Source: G965197405 sp965197405 (GTDB lineage: Bacteria; Chloroflexota; Dehalococcoidia; Lucifugimonadales; JAGWBF01). From it: a stretch of 64,000 bases of DNA. The notes beneath the pieces are model-generated. The model searched no databases. It saw only the letters and a list, made by a program, of their open reading frames with translations, and was not told where the DNA came from. The DNA lies in the NCBI GenBank assembly GCA_965197405.1, contig OZ240206.1, positions 2,232,001 to 2,296,000 on the forward strand, in the 5' to 3' direction. This document shows, in pieces, positions 52,371 through 62,045 of the stretch. Position numbers and translations under genes: made by a program. The stretch's first letter is position 1; each line of letters opens with the position of its first letter.

Positions 52371-53255
52371 CTACCGGAAAGCGGGCGCGACGTCCCGGGC
52401 TAGCATCTCTACCGAGGCCAGTATCTCCTGGGGGTCTCCTGTATTGGGGGAGACGACTATTTCCTCCACGCCGAGCTTCTCGAAGGCCCTGGCGTTCTGA
52501 AGGACCTCTTCCGGGCCTCTGCCCAGGGAGTATTGCCCGGGAGATCGGGGGATGCCTGTATCGAGTCTGATGGAGACGGGTATCTCCGATGCGTCCCTGC
52601 CGGCGGCCTGGGCGCGTTCCCGGAGGTAGCGTACCCTCTGGTCCAGCTCCTCCGGAGGAAGTGTAGAGGCGTGCCAGCCGTTGCCCATACGCACCGCCCG
52701 CCGGATTGCCGCGTAGCTGATTCCCCCGACCAGAAGGGGTATGTGGGGCTTCTGCCGGGGTTTCGGCGCGAATTTCATGCCCGAGAAGCTGTGGTATTTC
52801 CCATGAAAGCTGGGGTCCTCCCGGGTCCATAGCTCCTTCATAATGGCGATGGCCTCGTTGCTCATGGCCCCTCTCTCGGCGAAGGGACTGCCCATAGCCT
52901 GCAACTCCTGCTCTATTACGCCAACTCCCACGCCCAGCACCAGCCTGCCGCCGGACATGACGTCCAGGGTTGCCGCGGTCTTGGCCAGCCTTATGGGATT
53001 GTGGTAAGGGAGCACCAGGACAGAGGTGCCCAGGCGCACTCTTTTTGTTATTGCCGCTACATAGCTGAGAATCGTCAAAGGGTCGTAATAAGGCTTGTTC
53101 CCGATTCTGTCGAAGATATAGCTCACGTTGAAGACGTGCTCGCTGACCCATACGGAGTCGAACCCCAACTCCTCCGCCCTGGTGGCCACTTGAAAGATGG
53201 ACTGCACGTCCTCGATGCCCCAGTTATTGGGTATGCAGATACCGAACTTCATCAT
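52371..53255 (-). CDS. LLM-class (probably F420-dependent) oxidoreductase
   Basis: A 294-aa luciferase-family TIM barrel. KFGICIPNNWGIEDVQSIF, LGFDSVWVSEHVFN, RVRLGTSVLVLPYHNPIRLA and GRLVLGVGVGVIEQELQAMG are typical of F420-dependent members. ATG 53255 is preferred, with GGAGGAAGGC just upstream; an earlier start at 53378 adds 41 unconserved residues. It is the third LLM protein in the window. Substrate is unknown. Confidence 0.85.
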   Translation of the reverse strand: MMKFGICIPNNWGIEDVQSIFQVATRAEELGFDSVWVSEHVFNVSYIFDRIGNKPYYDPLTILSYVAAITKRVRLGTSVLVLPYHNPIRLAKTAATLDVMSGGRLVLGVGVGVIEQELQAMGSPFAERGAMSNEAIAIMKELWTREDPSFHGKYHSFSGMKFAPKPRQKPHIPLLVGGISYAAIRRAVRMGNGWHASTLPPEELDQRVRYLRERAQAAGRDASEIPVSIRLDTGIPRSPGQYSLGRGPEEVLQNARAFEKLGVEEIVVSPNTGDPQEILASVEMLARDVAPAFR

Positions 53256-53384
53256 GCCTTCCTCCGCCAGGGCATTTTGGAAAACCGGGAGTCCCCGAAG
53301 TCCCCGGAACTCCAATGAGTTCCAGGATCCCAAGAGGATTTTAACCGCAAAGCCTGGCAGTATCAATGCGCTGTCCAATGGGTC

Positions 53385-53581
53385 CAGTGTCTTCCAATTG
53401 TCACCCCGAGCGGAGTGAGGGGTCTAAAGTCCTAGTTGACCGCTGTGTTTTTCTGGCCGGTACGCCTTGATCCCGGTCCCTGTTAGGCGCCATTTCAGAT
53501 TCCTCACTCCGCTTCGCTGTGTTCGGAATGACACGCCGCGAGGGCCTGTACTCGCCCAGCGTCGAGAATTGAATGACCCTG
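53385..53581. mobile_element. MITE, family 1, diverged copy
   Basis: CAGTGTCTTCCAATTGTCACC opens it and GAGAATTGAATGACCCTG closes it. TTTCAGATTCCTCACTCCGC and CGGAATGACACGC are internal. No target duplication remains. The interval 53256-53671 has no gene. Confidence 0.65.
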
Positions 53582-53671
53582 CTGAAGATATGGGCCGCTA
53601 TGCCCCCGGCAGGGCCGGTGTGTTAGACTATACGAGATTCGTGAAATAAAGTCTCCGGAGCAGGAGCACGC

Positions 53672-54190
53672 ATGGACGGCGGGGTGCTTGATAGGGAGAG
53701 CATACTGGGGCTTATAAAGGCCCCGGAGCCGCTGATTGCGGGGTATCCGGACCTGGAGGCCCAGCTACAGCCCAACGGCTTCGACCTGACCTTGCGGGAG
53801 GTCCACGAGTTTACATCGGCGGGTGAGACGAGGCCGGGCGCGGGACCATCCACTCTCTCCCGGTCCACCCCGCTTTCCTTCGACGCCGATGACTGCCTGC
53901 ACCTGCCGGCGGGCGCGTATATGATAACGCTCAACGAGATAGTGGGCCTGCCCCGCCACGTCATGGCCCTGGCGAGGCCGCGCTCCAGCCTCCTCCGCTG
54001 TGGCGTGGCCATTCATACCGCCGTTTGGGATGCGGGTTACCGGGGGCGCTCCCAGGCCCTCCTGACGGTGCACAACCCCTCCGGGCACCGTCTGTCGAAA
54101 GATGCCCGCCTGTTGCAGATGGTGTTCATCTACATGGCGAGGCCCGTAGAGGAGGGCTACCGGGGCAGGTTCTTGGGAGAGAATATCTAG
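53672..54190 (+). CDS. dUTPase / dCTP deaminase family protein
   Basis: A 172-aa trimeric beta-barrel nucleotide hydrolase. Motifs: QPNGFDLTLREV, ARPRSSLLRCGV (the Arg-Ser pair of motif 2) and AVWDAGYRGRSQALLTVHNP (catalytic region). It lowers dUTP, either as dUTPase or as dCTP deaminase; the length and RSSLLRCG-type motif resemble archaeal-type dUTPase/Dcd proteins. GGAGCAGGAG lies before the ATG. tenA begins 25 bases downstream. Confidence 0.8.
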   Translation: MDGGVLDRESILGLIKAPEPLIAGYPDLEAQLQPNGFDLTLREVHEFTSAGETRPGAGPSTLSRSTPLSFDADDCLHLPAGAYMITLNEIVGLPRHVMALARPRSSLLRCGVAIHTAVWDAGYRGRSQALLTVHNPSGHRLSKDARLLQMVFIYMARPVEEGYRGRFLGENI

Positions 54191-54215
54191 CTATGTATGC
54201 GGGGAGAAGATACCC

Positions 54216-54872
54216 ATGAGTGAAGGCTTCTCGGCGACGCTCCGGGCGGAGGCCGATGCCATATGGCACGAGATTTTCAACAACCCCTTCCTGAAGGAGG
54301 TCCAGCAGGGCACTCTGCCACTGGAAAAGTTTCGCTACTATCTGGCCCAGGACTATCTGTACCTGGAAGGCTTTGGGAGGGCGGTAGCTCTGGCCCTTGC
54401 CAAAGCCCCTGACTCTCGCAACCTGGAGCTTCTATCTCGCCGGGTCCTCACCCCTGTAGAGCGTCCCCTACATCAGAAGCTGATGGCCCTCGTGGACCTA
54501 TCGGTGGAGGATGTAGAAGAGTTGGGCCATTCTCCCACCAACCTGGCTTACGTCAATCACATGATCAAGACGGCAGCCCTGGGCGGGCTGGGGCAGACGG
54601 CGGCGGCCCTGCTCCCATGCCCCTGGAGCTATCACGAGATTGGCAGTCTGCTGGACCAGGTGGAGCACCCGGTGTACAGCCACTGGGGTTCTCCCTACAG
54701 AGAGGGTATGCTCGAGGAGAGCACCAACGCCTGGAGGTCGTTCCTGGACGAGGAGGCGGCCCTGGCCAGCCCCAGGGAGAGGCAAGCGATGCGCGAGGCC
54801 TTTCTCACCAGCAGCCGCTACGAGTACCTATTCTGGGATATGGCTTACACCCAGCAGGGCTGGCCCGTCTGA
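54216..54872 (+). CDS. TenA/thiaminase II family protein
   Basis: A 218-aa helical TenA-fold protein. QDYLYLEGFGR holds the active-site Asp46, ALLPCPWSYHEIG holds Cys135 and Tyr139, and SSRYEYLFWDMAY holds the late Glu. With all residues present it could hydrolyse aminopyrimidine in thiamine salvage. GGGGAGAAG precedes the ATG. No other thiamine gene or TPP riboswitch is close by. Confidence 0.88.
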   Translation: MSEGFSATLRAEADAIWHEIFNNPFLKEVQQGTLPLEKFRYYLAQDYLYLEGFGRAVALALAKAPDSRNLELLSRRVLTPVERPLHQKLMALVDLSVEDVEELGHSPTNLAYVNHMIKTAALGGLGQTAAALLPCPWSYHEIGSLLDQVEHPVYSHWGSPYREGMLEESTNAWRSFLDEEAALASPRERQAMREAFLTSSRYEYLFWDMAYTQQGWPV

Positions 54873-54927
54873 TGCCGACCCTCAAGGGATGGACCGGGCG
54901 GCATGAAGAAAGCCCAGAGGCCGGGGG

Positions 54928-55035
54928 CTAGGCCTCCTTGTCAGACCGCTTCTGCCACAGGTATCTGGCGACCAGGGCAATGGCAGCTACGATGATAGCG
55001 ATGAGGACCCATTGCTTCGGAGTTGGACTGTTCAC
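54928..55035 (-). CDS. Small single-span membrane protein (tentative)
   Basis: A 35-residue frame from GTG 55035: a short polar head (VNSPTPKQW), one strong membrane helix (VLIAIIVAAIALVARYLW) and a basic/acidic tail (QKRSDKEA). GGAAGGGGA lies about 7 bases before the GTG. The frame is open further upstream to 55170, but that part looks random. No family is recognised, and its shortness makes the call uncertain. Confidence 0.4.
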   Translation of the reverse strand: MNSPTPKQWVLIAIIVAAIALVARYLWQKRSDKEA

Positions 55036-55240
55036 GGTCTTATCCCCTTCCCATGAGTCGCCGGTCGGCGCTCCGGCCCCATGAGTGCGACTCTGTCTCC
55101 CTACCTTACATAATATCAGACGCCGCCCTTCTTGAAAACGGAGTAGCGCTATCAAAAACTTTGATGACAAGTTTCGGATAGATTGGGCGCTCGCCGTAAT
55201 GTACTCTCAATATCAGGAATCCACCTAAGGAGTACAAAAA

Positions 55241-56344
55241 ATGGTTGCGACAGTAGACTTCCAAGCCAACACCGACGGACTTGTGGAAAAGGATAGCTGG
55301 TGCGCCGTCCTTGAACGAGATGCTCGCTTTGACGGGAAGTTCGTATATGCCGTTCGCTCCACGCGCGTTTACTGCAAGCCCTCGTGTCCAAGCCGGCGGC
55401 CGGACCGTAAGCAGGTGGCCTTCTTCTCGATGCCCGAGGCGGCAGAGCAGGCGGGTTTCCGCCCTTGCCGCCGCTGCCGTCCCCAGCTACACCCTTCCCA
55501 CGATCCCCAGATAGAGATGGTGCGCCGGGTCTGCCAGCACATCAGAAACAATTCCAGGGACAACTCCGAAAGCTTCCCGACTCTGCCCCGGCTGAGCGCC
55601 GGCGTGGGTGTCAGCCCATACCATCTTCAGCGTACGTTCAAGCGGCTGATGGGTATTACACCGCGACAGTACGCCGACGCCTGCCGATTGGGAACACTCA
55701 AAGTCAACCTCAAGAACGGGAGAAGTGTGACCGACGCCCTCTATGAGGCTGGATATGGCTCCAGCAGTCGCCTTTATGAGCACTCGTCGGCCCAGCTTGG
55801 CATGACGCCAGCCGCCTACAGACGCGGCGGACCGAGCCTCCATATTGCATATACGTTTGCGGACAGTGCCCTGGGCCTTCTTCTGGTGGCGGCTACCCAG
55901 CAAGGCGTATGCTCCGTTAGCCTCGGAGATGATGAGATGGCCCTGGAGGAAGCCCTGCGACGCGAGTATATGGCCTCGGAAGTCCGACGGGAAGACACGG
56001 TCCTGAAAGAGTGGGTGGAAGCCATCCTCCACCACCTCTCCGGGCGGCTCCCCCACCTGGACCTGCCATTGGACATCCGGGCTACCGCCTTCGAAAGGCT
56101 GGTCTGGGAGCAACTCAAGCGCATCCCCTATGGCGAGACGCGCTCTTACGGCGAGATCGGCGCAGCTCTGGGCCGGCCCAAAGCGGCGCGGGCCGTTGCC
56201 AGGGCGTGCGGGGCAAACCCTGTCGCATTGTTGATTCCCTGCCACAGGGCTATCCGCAAAGACGGGAGCGCGGGTGGCTACCGGTGGGGCGCTGCCCGTA
56301 AGGAGGCTTTATTGGCTCGAGAGCGGACTTTGGCAGTAGTGTAA
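55241..56344 (+). CDS. ada: Ada: bifunctional methylated-DNA repair protein and transcriptional activator
   Basis: A 367-aa three-part protein. The N-terminal zinc domain has Cys45, Cys49, Cys76 and Cys79 (YCKPSC, PCRRC), of which the first accepts methyl groups from phosphotriesters. A central AraC-type helix-turn-helix region follows (GVSPYHLQRTFKRLMGITP, DALYEAGYGSSSRLYE). The C-terminal O6-methylguanine methyltransferase has PCHR with Cys334 and GYRWGAARKEALL. AAGGAG precedes the ATG. It would induce itself and other repair genes on alkylation. Confidence 0.95.
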   Translation: MVATVDFQANTDGLVEKDSWCAVLERDARFDGKFVYAVRSTRVYCKPSCPSRRPDRKQVAFFSMPEAAEQAGFRPCRRCRPQLHPSHDPQIEMVRRVCQHIRNNSRDNSESFPTLPRLSAGVGVSPYHLQRTFKRLMGITPRQYADACRLGTLKVNLKNGRSVTDALYEAGYGSSSRLYEHSSAQLGMTPAAYRRGGPSLHIAYTFADSALGLLLVAATQQGVCSVSLGDDEMALEEALRREYMASEVRREDTVLKEWVEAILHHLSGRLPHLDLPLDIRATAFERLVWEQLKRIPYGETRSYGEIGAALGRPKAARAVARACGANPVALLIPCHRAIRKDGSAGGYRWGAARKEALLARERTLAVV

Positions 56345-56397
56345 TGGTCGCAATAGCCCCCTGTATCAGGGCCTGCCCATTATAGCGGGTCTTGGGG

Positions 56398-58074
56398 TTA
56401 CATCCGCTCCGGCGCTTCCATCCCCATCAGGTCGAGGGTCCTTGAGAGGACTATTTGGGCCGCCTCCACCAGCTTCAGCCTTGCGAGGGTGAGGGGGTAG
56501 TCGGCGGGGTCGTTGGAGAGGACGCGGCAGTTCTCGTAGAACCAGTGGAGGGCCGTCGCCAAGTCCAGGGCGTAGTGGGGCAGGTGGTGAGGCTCCAGGG
56601 TGCGGGCCATGCTCTCCACCAACTCCGGCAGAAGGGCCATCTTGCGTATCAGCGCCAGCTCGGTGGGGTCTGCAAGGAGAGATACATCCCCTTGGCTCCA
56701 CTCTATACCCCTCTCCCTAGCGTTGCCAAGGATGCCGAAGATACGCGCGTGGCCGTACTGTACATAGTACACCGGGTTTTCCGAAGACTCCTTTTTCGCC
56801 AGCTCCATGTCGAACTCCATCTGCGTCTCCGGGGTGCGCGACAGGAAGAAATAGCGGCAGGCATCGGCGCCGACCTCATCGGCCAGCTCGCGAAGGGTGA
56901 TGAACTCCCCGGCCCGCTTGGACGCTCTGACCACCTCCTGGCCGCGCCTGAGAGTCACCATCTGGGAAATCATGATGGTAAGCCTCTTGGGGTCTATGCC
57001 CAGGGCGGTAACCGCGGCCTTCATCCGGGGAACGTGCCCCTGGTGGTCCGCCCCCCAGATGTTTATGGCCTGGGCGTAGCCCCGTTGGAGGAACTTGTTG
57101 CGATGGTAGGCGATGTCCGAGGCGAAGTAGGTCGGGGCGCCCGTTGAGCGCACCAGCACGTTGTCCTTGTCCTCTCCCAATGCCGTGGAGGCAAACCACT
57201 GAGCGCCCTCGCGTTCCAGGATATATTCCCCCTGGCGCAGCATGCTCATGGCCCTCTCGTACTCCCCGTCGTCGTAGAGGGTCCCCTCGCTGAACCAGTT
57301 GTCGAACTCCACCCGTATGTGGCGCAGGTCATCTCGTATGAGCCGGACCATCTTCTCGCGTCCTATCCTGCCCAGCTCTCGCAGCGCGTCTTCCTCCCTC
57401 ATGGCGAGGAACCGGTCTCCCTCTTCGTCCACCACCTCTTGTGCCAGGTTCAGGATGTAAGAACCCATGTAGCCGTTGGAGGGCAACTCCGCCTCGTGAC
57501 CGAGGACCTGCTTGTAGCGAGCGTAGACCGAGCCGTAGAAGGCCTCCATCTGGCTGCCCGCATCGTTGATGTAATACTCGCGGGTCACGGAGTAGCCGGC
57601 CGCCTCCAGCACCCTGGACAGGGCGCTGCCCAGTACCGCGCCCCTGGTGTGGCCCACGTGCACCGGCCCGGTGGGATTGACGCTCACGAACTCGACTATG
57701 ACCGTCTCTCCGGCCCCGACCTGCAAGTCTCCGTAGCTTTGCCCCGCCTCGCGAATGGCCTCCACCTGCCCCGCAAGCCACTCCTCCCTCAGCCGGAAGT
57801 TAATGAAGCCGGGCGCCGCCGCCCAGACCTGTTCTATTTCCTCTCCTAGAGAGACGAACTTCACCAGCTCCTCAGCTATCTTCATGGGATTTATGCGAGT
57901 GGCGCGGGCCAATCGCAGGGGGAGGCTGGTGGCGAAGTCCCCGTGCTGGGGGTTAGAGGGATGTTCCACTGCGACCGGCGGCAGGGTGTCCAGGTGAAGG
58001 ATACCCTCTCTGCGGGCATCCTCCACCGCATTCTGGATTTTTTCCACGATGAAGTCTCGAATAATCCGTCCCAC
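56398..58074 (-). CDS. argS: Arginyl-tRNA synthetase
   Basis: A 558-aa class I synthetase. HIGH is seen as NPTGPVHVGHTRGAVLG; the KMSKS position reads VVRASKRAGEFITL, a variant common in ArgRS. The N-terminal Add-1 domain and the C-terminal helical DALR domain (FYENCRVLSNDPADYPLT) are complete. The start is GTG 58074. Gene 58093 begins on the same strand 18 bases upstream, so they may be co-transcribed. Confidence 0.95.
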   Translation of the reverse strand: MGRIIRDFIVEKIQNAVEDARREGILHLDTLPPVAVEHPSNPQHGDFATSLPLRLARATRINPMKIAEELVKFVSLGEEIEQVWAAAPGFINFRLREEWLAGQVEAIREAGQSYGDLQVGAGETVIVEFVSVNPTGPVHVGHTRGAVLGSALSRVLEAAGYSVTREYYINDAGSQMEAFYGSVYARYKQVLGHEAELPSNGYMGSYILNLAQEVVDEEGDRFLAMREEDALRELGRIGREKMVRLIRDDLRHIRVEFDNWFSEGTLYDDGEYERAMSMLRQGEYILEREGAQWFASTALGEDKDNVLVRSTGAPTYFASDIAYHRNKFLQRGYAQAINIWGADHQGHVPRMKAAVTALGIDPKRLTIMISQMVTLRRGQEVVRASKRAGEFITLRELADEVGADACRYFFLSRTPETQMEFDMELAKKESSENPVYYVQYGHARIFGILGNARERGIEWSQGDVSLLADPTELALIRKMALLPELVESMARTLEPHHLPHYALDLATALHWFYENCRVLSNDPADYPLTLARLKLVEAAQIVLSRTLDLMGMEAPERM

Positions 58075-58092
58075 AGCTAGTGTGCTACCTCT

Positions 58093-58986
58093 TTAGCTAA
58101 TATTCAGGCGGTCGTATTGGGAGTCCGTTGATGAGGACGAGAAAGGAGGCCTCGGAGGACCGCCTCTCCGGGCATCGGTGAGATTCTCTTCCACTTTCGG
58201 GGAAGCAGCCTGGTCCAATGCCATCCCGCAGGACCTGCAGAGTTTCCAGGCTCCTTCGTTGTCCGCCATGCAATGGGGACAAGCCTTCCGTACCACCCTT
58301 GACTCTCTGACCAGCCCCCTGCCCAGAGGAGGTTGATTGTTGTTAGGGTCGAACTTAATCTCGAAGAACCGGTTTACCAGCCTATGCACATCTTCGCCGG
58401 CCCTGGCGCTTTTGTATGGAAAGGAGAGCTCGTAGCTGCCTCCTTGGAATGTGACGTTGCCCTCCGTCTCCCAGAAGAAGTGCTTGGCTATAAAAAACAC
58501 TCCTATGAATATGATCGCGGCCCCCAACGCTGAGGCTATGGTTATCCCGTCCAGGATGTAGCCCACTATGAAGTACGCAAGGATGCCTACAAGTATCAGC
58601 GCCAAGCCCTGGGATAGGTTCTTGACGCCCCTCGTGCTCGACTTCACCGACACCGCCTTCAAGTCCTCCACCGAGGCAAGCAACATCTCCTTGTTGCCAT
58701 TGCTCGCAGCAAAGGACATTATCCGGCGGTTCGTGAGCACCATCAACTGGCCCTTCTGCGGAGTATTCGCCACTAGGCCGTCATAGGGCACAAACCGCTC
58801 TTCTATCCGCTCTCCCTCGAGGAGCGGGAGCTCCCTTATGGAGTATTGGTCTGTCGTCGTCTGTTGTTGCCGGTAAAGCATTCCCTTATCGCTAATGCCG
58901 GTCCTGGAGTCCCGTTGTGAAGCCCTGAAGGGCCACAGGCTAATGGGGGCCGGACGCCTCAGAATTGGAACGTCGGACATTGCCAA
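58093..58986 (-). CDS. Membrane protein with PH-like region and C-terminal zinc ribbon
   Basis: A 297-aa protein of unknown function. The N-terminal third (ERFVPYDGLVANTPQKGQLMVLTNRRIMSF in two parts) resembles a small PH-like/bPH domain. Two membrane helices follow (LALILVGILAYFIVGYIL; ITIASALGAAIIFIGVFFIA). Near the C-terminus CPHCMADNEGAWKLCRSCG is a zinc ribbon. The tail is serine- and proline-rich. The start is uncertain: ATG 58881 (MLYRQQQ) is an alternative to 58986. It stands before argS. Confidence 0.6.
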   Translation of the reverse strand: MAMSDVPILRRPAPISLWPFRASQRDSRTGISDKGMLYRQQQTTTDQYSIRELPLLEGERIEERFVPYDGLVANTPQKGQLMVLTNRRIMSFAASNGNKEMLLASVEDLKAVSVKSSTRGVKNLSQGLALILVGILAYFIVGYILDGITIASALGAAIIFIGVFFIAKHFFWETEGNVTFQGGSYELSFPYKSARAGEDVHRLVNRFFEIKFDPNNNQPPLGRGLVRESRVVRKACPHCMADNEGAWKLCRSCGMALDQAASPKVEENLTDARRGGPPRPPFSSSSTDSQYDRLNIS

Positions 58987-59058
58987 GGGTGAAGGCCCCT
59001 GGTAGAATTATACTACCACAATCCCCCGAAATCTGCCCACTGCAACGAGCCTTCCCGC

Positions 59059-59205
59059 CAGGGCCTTTTGATTCTCGACGCTGGGCGAATATCGGCCCCC
59101 GTCGTGAGTCATTCCGAACGGAGCGAAGCGGAGTGAGGAATCTCAGAAGCGGGGGCTTATTCGAGAGCATGGATTTTTAGATTCCTCGCTGCGCTCGGAA
59201 TGACA
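59059..59205. repeat. Dispersed repeat copy (reverse left end of family 1 plus CATTCCGAACGG core)
   Basis: CAGGGCCTTTTGATTCTCGA at 59059 is a family 1 end. GTCATTCCGAACGGAGCG to CGCTCGGAATGAC (59108-59205) matches the 19714 copy without its nested MITE. Confidence 0.65.
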
Positions 59206-59260
59206 TGAGAGGGGGTGCAGGGTATTTTTATGATAAGCCCTGGAGAAAGGAGCATTCCTG

Positions 59261-60748
59261 ATGGCCACAAAGAGGTCCTTTGTAGGTAACGTCAACGCGC
59301 CCGACTTTCCGGTCGGTCTCGACTGGGTGAATACGGATAGGCCCCTCAGCCTTCAAGACCTGCGGGGCAAGCTGGTTATCCTCGACTTCTGGACCTACTG
59401 TTGAGTCAACTGTATGCACGTATTTCCGCAGTTGCGGGAACTGGAGCACAAATACAGGGACGAGCTTGTCGTGATAGGGGTGCACTCGGCTAAGTTCACC
59501 TCGGAGCGGGACACGGATAACCTTCGCAAGGCCGTGCTGCGCTATGAGCTGGAGCACCCGGTGATAAACGACGGCGAGTTCAACGTCTGGAAGCAGTACT
59601 ACTGCCGCGCCTGGCCCACGCTGATATTCATAGACCCCCATGGCAAGATTATAGGGAAGCACGAGGGAGAGATTACCTTCGAGGACTTTGACCCCCTCAT
59701 TCAGCAGATGGTGGAGGAGTTCGACGAGCAGGGCATGGTTGACCGCGCCCCTTTGGACTACAAGGTGGAGGAAGAGAGAAAGTCGCTGCTATCCTTCCCC
59801 GGTAAGCTGCTGGCCGACGAGACTTCGGGCAGGCTGTTCATATCGGACTCCAATCACAATCGCATCATAGTCGCCACGCTGGACGGAGAAATCCGGCAGA
59901 CCATCGGCAGCGGAGAGATAGGCCTGGAGGATGGCGACTTCCGGAGCGCCCGGTTCGATCACCCCCAGGGCATGGCGCTGGACGGGGATGTGCTTTACAT
60001 AGCCGACACCGAGAATCACGCGATCCGCAGGGCAGACCTGGCCCGTGGGACGGTGGAGACGGTGGCGGGCACGGGGCAGCAGGCCAGGGCGCACCGCCAG
60101 GGCGGCGAGGCCTCCTCCTCGGACCTCAGCTCTCCCTGGGACCTGACGCTGTACGACGGGACCCTCTACATAGCGATGGCCGGTATCCACCAGCTCTGGG
60201 CACTGGACTTGAAGGAGAAACAGGTGCGCCCATACGCGGGCAATGGGCGGGAGGCCCCGGTGGACGGGCCCCTGCTCTCGGCGTCCCTGGACCAGCCAAG
60301 CGGCATAACCACCGACGGGCAGAAGCTCTACTTCGCCGACAGCGAGGCCAGCGCCATCCGTTCCGCCGACCTCAGAGGGGACGGGCGCGTCAGCACGATA
60401 GTGGGCCTTGATCTCTTCGTCTTTGGCGACGTTGACGGCACGGGGGACGCGGTCCGTCTGCAACACCCCCTGGCGGTACACTTTCACGACGGCGTCCTCT
60501 ACGTGGCTGATACCTACAACAACAAGGTCAAGCGGCTATTCCCCCAGACCAGAAGCGTCCTTACCTTTGTCGGCGACGGCCAGCCGGGCTACGAGGACGG
60601 CGATGGGAGCCAGGCCCTCTTTCACGAGCCGGGCGACGTCAGCATAGCCGCCGGCAAGGCGTACATAGCGGACACCAACAACCACGCGGTGAGGGTGGCG
60701 GACCTGGATACGGGGGAGGTAAGCACCCTGGAGCTCAAGGGGCTGTAG
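59261..60748 (+). CDS. Thioredoxin-like/NHL-repeat protein with in-frame TGA, candidate selenoprotein (UxxC)
   Basis: Reading through TGA at 59402-59404 gives a 495-aa protein of the NHLRC2-like family. Residues 1-160 are a thioredoxin fold: NAPDFPVG, LRGKLVILDFWTYC, then the TGA, then VNCMHVFPQLRELEHKY. Relatives carry Cys-Cys-x-x-Cys here, so TGA replaces the first Cys of CxxC, giving U48-V-N-C51. Residues 170-495 hold NHL beta-propeller repeats (RLFISDSNHNRIIVATLDG, LYIADTENHAIRRAD, AYIADTNNHAVRVAD). AAAGGAGC precedes ATG 59261. A product without recoding would have to start at ATG 59414. Sec machinery is not in the window. Confidence 0.8.
59405..59440 (+). promoter_or_regulatory. Candidate bacterial SECIS hairpin after the in-frame TGA
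   Basis: TTCCGC (59424-59429), loop AGTT, GCGGGAA (59434-59440) with one bulged G. The loop G lies 27 bases after TGA, within the range known for bSECIS. CTGTAT (59410-59415) and a later ATACAG could extend the stem. Confidence 0.55.
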
Positions 60749-60773
60749 GCGAAGATTCGAGTAGCAAGATAGG

Positions 60774-62027
60774 ATGAGTGGAGTGAACAACGGCCAGCCA
60801 GCCCCATTGTCCCCGGAAGAGGCGCTGCAAGCCCTCATCCGCGACCAGGACTTGGAACGCTTGGAAGACCTGCTCGCCGAATTCAATCTGTTCGACGTAC
60901 TGGGCATCGCGCGACGCGAACTCCAGCATTCGGCGCTCCTCGCGTGGCTTCTTGACCCTCGTGGCTCCCACGGGCTGCGGGACTACTTTCTTCGTAGATT
61001 TCTCTCAGAAGCAGCGGCGGAGGCGAGCGAACGGGGAATCGCGGACGTTACACCGCTCGACGTGGACGGCTGGAAGCTCAGCGACATCGAGGTCGCGACC
61101 GAGCGCCATAACATGGATATCATGCTCATAGACGAGGCCGATGAGTTCGTCTGCCTCATAGAGAACAAGATTGGGGCCGGAGAGCACTCCGGTCAACTCA
61201 GCCGCTATCTGAAGAAGGTCGAAAGCGAGTACGAAGGTCTCACGCCGTTCCCAATATTCCTGACGCCGGATGCTATGGAGCCGGAAGCTGAGGATGATGT
61301 CGAACGCTACGTCACCCTCGACTATGGTAAGGTCGCTGACCTCGTCAATCGGACGCTAGAGACGCGACGCTCGACCATCAGCGCCAGCGTTGCCGGCTTC
61401 TTGGAGCAGTACGTCCGTACCTTGCGGAGGCATGTGTTGGACAACGCCGATAACATTGACGAGTTGGCTCTGCGGATATACAACAACCATCAGGCTGCCA
61501 TTGACCTCATCATCAACGCCAAGCCGGCCCTGGAGGCCAAGGGCTGGGATGTCATCGAAGCCGCGATAGCAAGCTACGCGCCTGGCCTGCAGTACAAAGC
61601 CCACAGCAAGTCACTTCGCCAATTCTTTTCCCTCTCCCTGGACGAGGTGCCACAGTTAAAGCAGGACCACATGGTTACGTTCGATTTTCGGCGCGACAGT
61701 GGTATGACACTTCACCTATATGTGCAACCGGGTCCGGAGGAAGTACGCGAGAGCCTCCTCCAACTCGCTCGGAATACCAAGCCCTTTCATGTGGCAAGGA
61801 AGTCTAGTAAGAAGTATAGCAGGATATATCGAAAGCCCATCCTCAGCCAACAGGACTACAACCCGTTTGATCCTGATGAAGCCAGGCCAAAGGTAGAGAA
61901 GGCCATTGACGAGTTCTACGACAACGACTACTGGACGATAGTGAATGCCATACGCGGGGAGTTTGGCTTGTCTGCCACTTCTCGCCCGGGCGCCCGGGCC
62001 CATCACCCACTGTATGAACGGCTCTGA
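60774..62027 (+). CDS. PD-(D/E)XK nuclease family protein
   Basis: A 417-aa protein of the PDDEXK_4-type nuclease family. The conserved N-terminal block is QHSALLAWLLDPRGSHGLRD. The active site is visible as MDIMLID (Asp115) followed by CLIENKIGAGEHSGQLSRY (Glu130-x-Lys132). The remaining 270 residues are mixed and ill-defined. Such proteins are often in defence or mobile regions, but this one stands alone with ordinary genes around it. It begins 25 bases after the NHL protein and could be co-transcribed. Confidence 0.85.
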   Translation: MSGVNNGQPAPLSPEEALQALIRDQDLERLEDLLAEFNLFDVLGIARRELQHSALLAWLLDPRGSHGLRDYFLRRFLSEAAAEASERGIADVTPLDVDGWKLSDIEVATERHNMDIMLIDEADEFVCLIENKIGAGEHSGQLSRYLKKVESEYEGLTPFPIFLTPDAMEPEAEDDVERYVTLDYGKVADLVNRTLETRRSTISASVAGFLEQYVRTLRRHVLDNADNIDELALRIYNNHQAAIDLIINAKPALEAKGWDVIEAAIASYAPGLQYKAHSKSLRQFFSLSLDEVPQLKQDHMVTFDFRRDSGMTLHLYVQPGPEEVRESLLQLARNTKPFHVARKSSKKYSRIYRKPILSQQDYNPFDPDEARPKVEKAIDEFYDNDYWTIVNAIRGEFGLSATSRPGARAHHPLYERL

Positions 62028-62045
62028 TTTGGATAACAAGCAGGG

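Noticed and set aside
59402..59404. TGA read as an ordinary nonsense mutation making a pseudogene
   Set aside because: Not excluded, but disfavoured: the rest of the 495-codon frame is intact, the TGA falls exactly on a redox cysteine position, and a hairpin follows at SECIS distance.
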